Below, in pieces: positions 61,654 through 64,000 of a stretch of DNA of 64,000 bases. The notes beneath the pieces were generated by a model. That model had not been told where the DNA came from, did not search any database, and saw nothing but the letters and a program-made list of their open reading frames with translations. The translations under genes were made by a program, and so were the position numbers. This DNA is from Candidatus Symbiopectobacterium endolongispinus. Lineage in GTDB: Bacteria > Pseudomonadota > Gammaproteobacteria > Enterobacterales > Enterobacteriaceae. Every line of letters begins with the position of its first letter. Position 1 is the first letter of the stretch. The stretch spans positions 92,621 to 156,620 of the forward strand of contig NZ_JAFJYB010000007.1 of assembly GCF_018777385.1 (NCBI RefSeq), read 5' to 3'.

Positions 61654-63275
61654 ATGTTTCGTAAGATAAAGATCCGCACGACGCTCAGCATCATGGTCTT
61701 ATAGTTGACAGCGCTGTTGCTGTTTGTCGGAATGCTGGGGCTGTTTGCTGCCCAATCAGGGAATCACTCCTTCGCTAGAGTGGATAAAGAGATTTTGCCC
61801 GGCCTGGTCGCATTGAATGAAAGTTCGGAATTACTGCTGCGCGCGCGTCTCGATCTGCGCTTGTATGAATCGCTGATGAGCAACGGCTCGCAGGATGCGG
61901 CAACGGTGGCATTAAAACGCGCCAAAGGGAAAATCGACGGTGCCAGTGAAAAATGGCAGGAGTATTTGACCTATCCGCAGGCGGAGCAAGAGAAAGCGAT
62001 TTCCGCCGAGATGGCCAGCAAGCGTGAAACCTTGATGACCACCTTTATCACCCCGGCGCTTGCCGCGCTGGAAGCGGGAAATTTGAATGAATATCGCCAG
62101 CGCGCAGGTAAATCCATCGCGCTCTATGCCGATTTTGATGCTGCTTCCAAGAAACTGGTGCAGTTTAAGCGTCAGAACATCGACGATGCCTACATCGCCT
62201 CCAACGCCGGCATTAACCGCATGGAGATTATACTGACGGTGGCGATTGCGCTGGCGCTGGTATTGGCGCTGCTCTCCTGGTTGGTGATGACGCATCTGGT
62301 CGTTAAGCCATTGAATCAGGCCATTGGCGTATTCGATCGCATCGCACAAGGCGATCTGCGCGCTCGTTTTGAAATGCAGGGTAAAAATGAGATCGCGCAG
62401 CTGTTTAGTGCCGCGCAGCGTATGCGTGACGGTTTGGAGAATATGGTGCGCGTGGTGCGTAACGGTACTGACGCGATCGGGATTGGCGTGGGCGAAATTG
62501 CGTCCGGCAATATCGATCTCTCAAGTCGCACAGAGCAGCAGGCTGCATCGCTGGATGAAACGGCATCGAACAGGAGCAGATCCTCTCGACGGTCAGCAAT
62601 AACGAAGATAACACGCGCAAGGCTAACGATTTGGCGCAAAAGGCCTCGGCCTCGGCTTCGGCGGCGCGTGGCGGCGGTGTGATTTCCGAAGTAGTGGATA
62701 CCATGCGTACCATTCAGCGCAGTTCCGCCAAGATCTCGGATATTGTTGGGGTTATCGATGGCATTGCATTCCAAACCAACCTACTGGCGCTCAATGCCGC
62801 AGTAGAAGCCGCACGCGCCGGAGAGCAGGGCAAATGGTTCGCGGTGGTGGCTACCGAAGTGCGTACACTGGCACAGCGCAGCGCCACGGCAGCCAAGGAA
62901 GTTGGCTCAATGATTGATAACTCGCTGACCAGTATTCAGCAAGGCGCTGGCCTGGTGGAAGTGGCTGGAAAAACCATGAATGAAGTGCTGGATGACGTCA
63001 GGAAAGTGGCGGATATCATGGATGAAATCATGATGGCATCCGGTGAGCAGAGCCGTGTGATTTCGCAAATCAATATCGCCATTAATCAAATGGATGGTGT
63101 GACACAGCAGAACGCCGGGCTGGTGGCCGAAGTAGCAACTGCGGCAGGATCGTTGCAGGAGCAGGTTTCTCACTTGCAGCATGCTATCGCCAGTTTTCAA
63201 CCGGATGATGGGCATGTATCCGAGAATGGGCTGCTCCTTGCGGTATCGCCTGTGGCAATGGTGGGCGTGCGTTAA
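61654..63275 (+). pseudogene. Methyl-accepting chemotaxis protein, broken
   Basis: The gene encodes a Tsr/Tar-type chemoreceptor: a first membrane helix (TTLSIMVL*LTALLLFVGMLG), a four-helix periplasmic sensor domain, a second helix (EIILTVAIALALVLALLSWL, about codon 192), a HAMP domain (KPLNQAIGVFDRIAQGDLRA) and the cytoplasmic hairpin (GIAFQTNLLALNAAVEAARA). Codon 17 is TAG (61702-61704). A frameshift near 62561-62570 lies in the adaptation helix (QQAASLDETAS). The hairpin-tip GEQGRGFAVVA of the family reads GEQGKWFAVVA, a Trp at an invariant Gly. No chemotaxis genes are next to it. Confidence 0.92.
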
Positions 63276-63286
63276 TCGGTAAACCT

Positions 63287-63317
63287 AACAGGCTCCTTAT
63301 TGGCGGAGCCTGTTTTT
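63287..63317 (+). terminator. Rho-independent terminator after the chemoreceptor gene
   Basis: ACAGGCTCC (63288-63296) pairs with GGAGCCTGT (63305-63313), followed by TTTT. It lies 12 bp after the stop. Confidence 0.88.
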
Positions 63318-63559
63318 AATCAATATAAAATAATTTACCCTGCTAACTAAATAACCCTATCAGACGTATGCATTTTCCCGCGCGATAATATTGTCTCTTT
63401 TCCGGATTTATCAGATTTATCGCAGTGCATAATACATCTTTATATCGATGTATTTATCAAATGTAAAAAAGTTTATTTTTTCTATTTTGCATGTTCAAAT
63501 CAGATGTTTTTATTATATCGCACCAATAAATTTGACTTATTTTCAGTTTTTGGATTGTT

Positions 63560-63706
63560 CTATACCATAAATAATTCGAGTTGCGGGACAAAACGTTAAC
63601 GTTTTGAGCAGCGCAAGTGAGTGAATCACGATGAGCTTACACAAGTAAGTGATTCGCGTGAGCGAACGCAGCCAACACACCTGCAACTTGAAGTATGACG
63701 GGCATA
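63560..63706. repeat. ERIC-like element, copy 2 (inverted relative to copy 1)
   Basis: This 147-bp element is the reverse complement type of the copy at 23579-23725, with the same length and the same palindrome AAAACGTTAACGTTTT (63590-63605). It ends 22 bp before the yjgN start, so it becomes part of the yjgN leader. The AT-rich DNA between the chemoreceptor terminator and this element holds no ORF. Confidence 0.88.
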
Positions 63707-63728
63707 CTTCTTTTAGGATGAAAGTATT

Positions 63729-64000
63729 ATGAGTGACAATATCTCGCAAGGGAACGGCAAGCATGCCGTGGTTTTTCATGGAAAATCGGGAGAATATTTT
63801 TTAATCTGGCTGGTCAATGCGCTATTAACCACCATCACCTTGGGTATTTATTCTGCCTGGGCTACGGTGCGCACCTGTCGTTATTTTTATGGCAATACCG
63901 AGATTAATGGCGATCGTTTTGATTATCACGCCGAGCCCATCCAGATCCTGAAAGGGCGCATTATCGTGATTGGTGCGCTGGTACTGCTGTATATTTTGCT
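63729..64000 (+). CDS. yjgN: DUF898 inner-membrane protein YjgN (5' part)
   Basis: The window ends inside this gene after 90 codons. The visible part matches E. coli YjgN: VVFHGKSGEYFLIWLVNALL followed by TTITLGIYSAWATVRTCRYF, the first membrane helix and the DUF898 signature, then the start of a second hydrophobic segment (IIVIGALVLLYIL). YjgN is a multi-pass membrane protein of unknown function. The ATG at 63729 follows TTAGGATGAAAGT. The reading frame is open to the edge; the rest cannot be judged. Confidence 0.88.
   Translation, partial: MSDNISQGNGKHAVVFHGKSGEYFLIWLVNALLTTITLGIYSAWATVRTCRYFYGNTEINGDRFDYHAEPIQILKGRIIVIGALVLLYIL

Overview
The window is a chromosomal segment of a gammaproteobacterium of the order Enterobacterales. 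Proteins such as UbiE, TatA, ParC, ParE, PlsC, MetC, ExbD, NrdG and RraB match their Escherichia coli counterparts closely. Many local gene orders are also those of E. coli: rmuC-ubiE-ubiJ-ubiB-tatABC, ygiC-ygiB-tolC-nudF-yqiB-cpdA-yqiA-parE, parC-plsC-ftsP, dkgA-yghB-metC-exbB-exbD, nrdG-nrdD, ridA-pyrI-pyrB and argI-rraB-yjgM-yjgN. The accessory genes (GH105 unsaturated uronyl hydrolase, phenolic acid decarboxylase, long ExbB with an Ala-rich N-terminus) point to a Pectobacteriaceae-like, plant- or insect-associated lineage. ERIC-type repeats are present. The exact genus cannot be set from this window.

The main feature is ongoing gene decay. About two dozen genes carry nonsense codons, frameshifts or internal deletions, yet their remains are still easily aligned end to end. 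Genes expected to be essential or nearly so (ubiE, ubiJ, ubiB, parE, parC, plsC) are intact. This pattern fits a bacterium that recently became host-restricted, for example a young insect symbiont of the Sodalis or Symbiopectobacterium kind. Many frameshifts lie in homopolymers, so some could be sequencing errors. The 17 in-frame nonsense codons, several deletions and a 7-bp duplication cannot be explained that way.

Layout. 1-5.9 kb: rmuC end, ubiquinone genes, Tat export genes (tatC truncated at its tail). 6.4-9.4 kb: dead ABC-F ATPase, ygiD, dead Sel1-repeat protein. 9.6-18.5 kb: ygiC, ygiB, tolC (minus strand), then nudF to parE (plus strand; yqiA dead) and a GNAT acetyltransferase. 18.5-26.5 kb: a decayed saccharide-use locus (LacI regulator, MFS transporter, large unknown protein, GH105 hydrolase), a LysR regulator and dead mdaB. 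26.7-29.2 kb: dead TonB-dependent, probably haem, receptor with Fur-box-like sites. 29.4-34 kb: parC, plsC, dead ftsP. 34-36.5 kb: decayed phenolic acid decarboxylase, esterase and LysR locus. 36.5-40.5 kb: dead PfkB kinase, intact NCS1 permease, intact GntR regulator. 40.5-49 kb: small secreted protein, dead dkgA, yghB, metC, a TRAP transporter (only the small membrane subunit intact), exbB broken at a G11 tract, intact exbD. 49.5-54.3 kb: yhbP, yraR, nrdG, broken nrdD, ridA. 54.4-60.1 kb: pyrI, pyrB and leader, yjgK, a LacI regulator, argI with ARG boxes, rraB, yjgM. 60.4-64 kb: exported alpha/beta hydrolase, dead chemoreceptor, start of yjgN.

Together the genes suggest loss of anaerobic deoxynucleotide synthesis, of pyrimidine synthesis (ATCase lacks its catalytic Arg54 and its regulatory chain is frameshifted), of plant-derived carbon use, of haem uptake and of chemotaxis. 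Housekeeping, quinone synthesis, topoisomerase IV, Tat export and TolC efflux are kept. I found no CRISPR array, rRNA, tRNA, prophage or recognisable insertion sequence.
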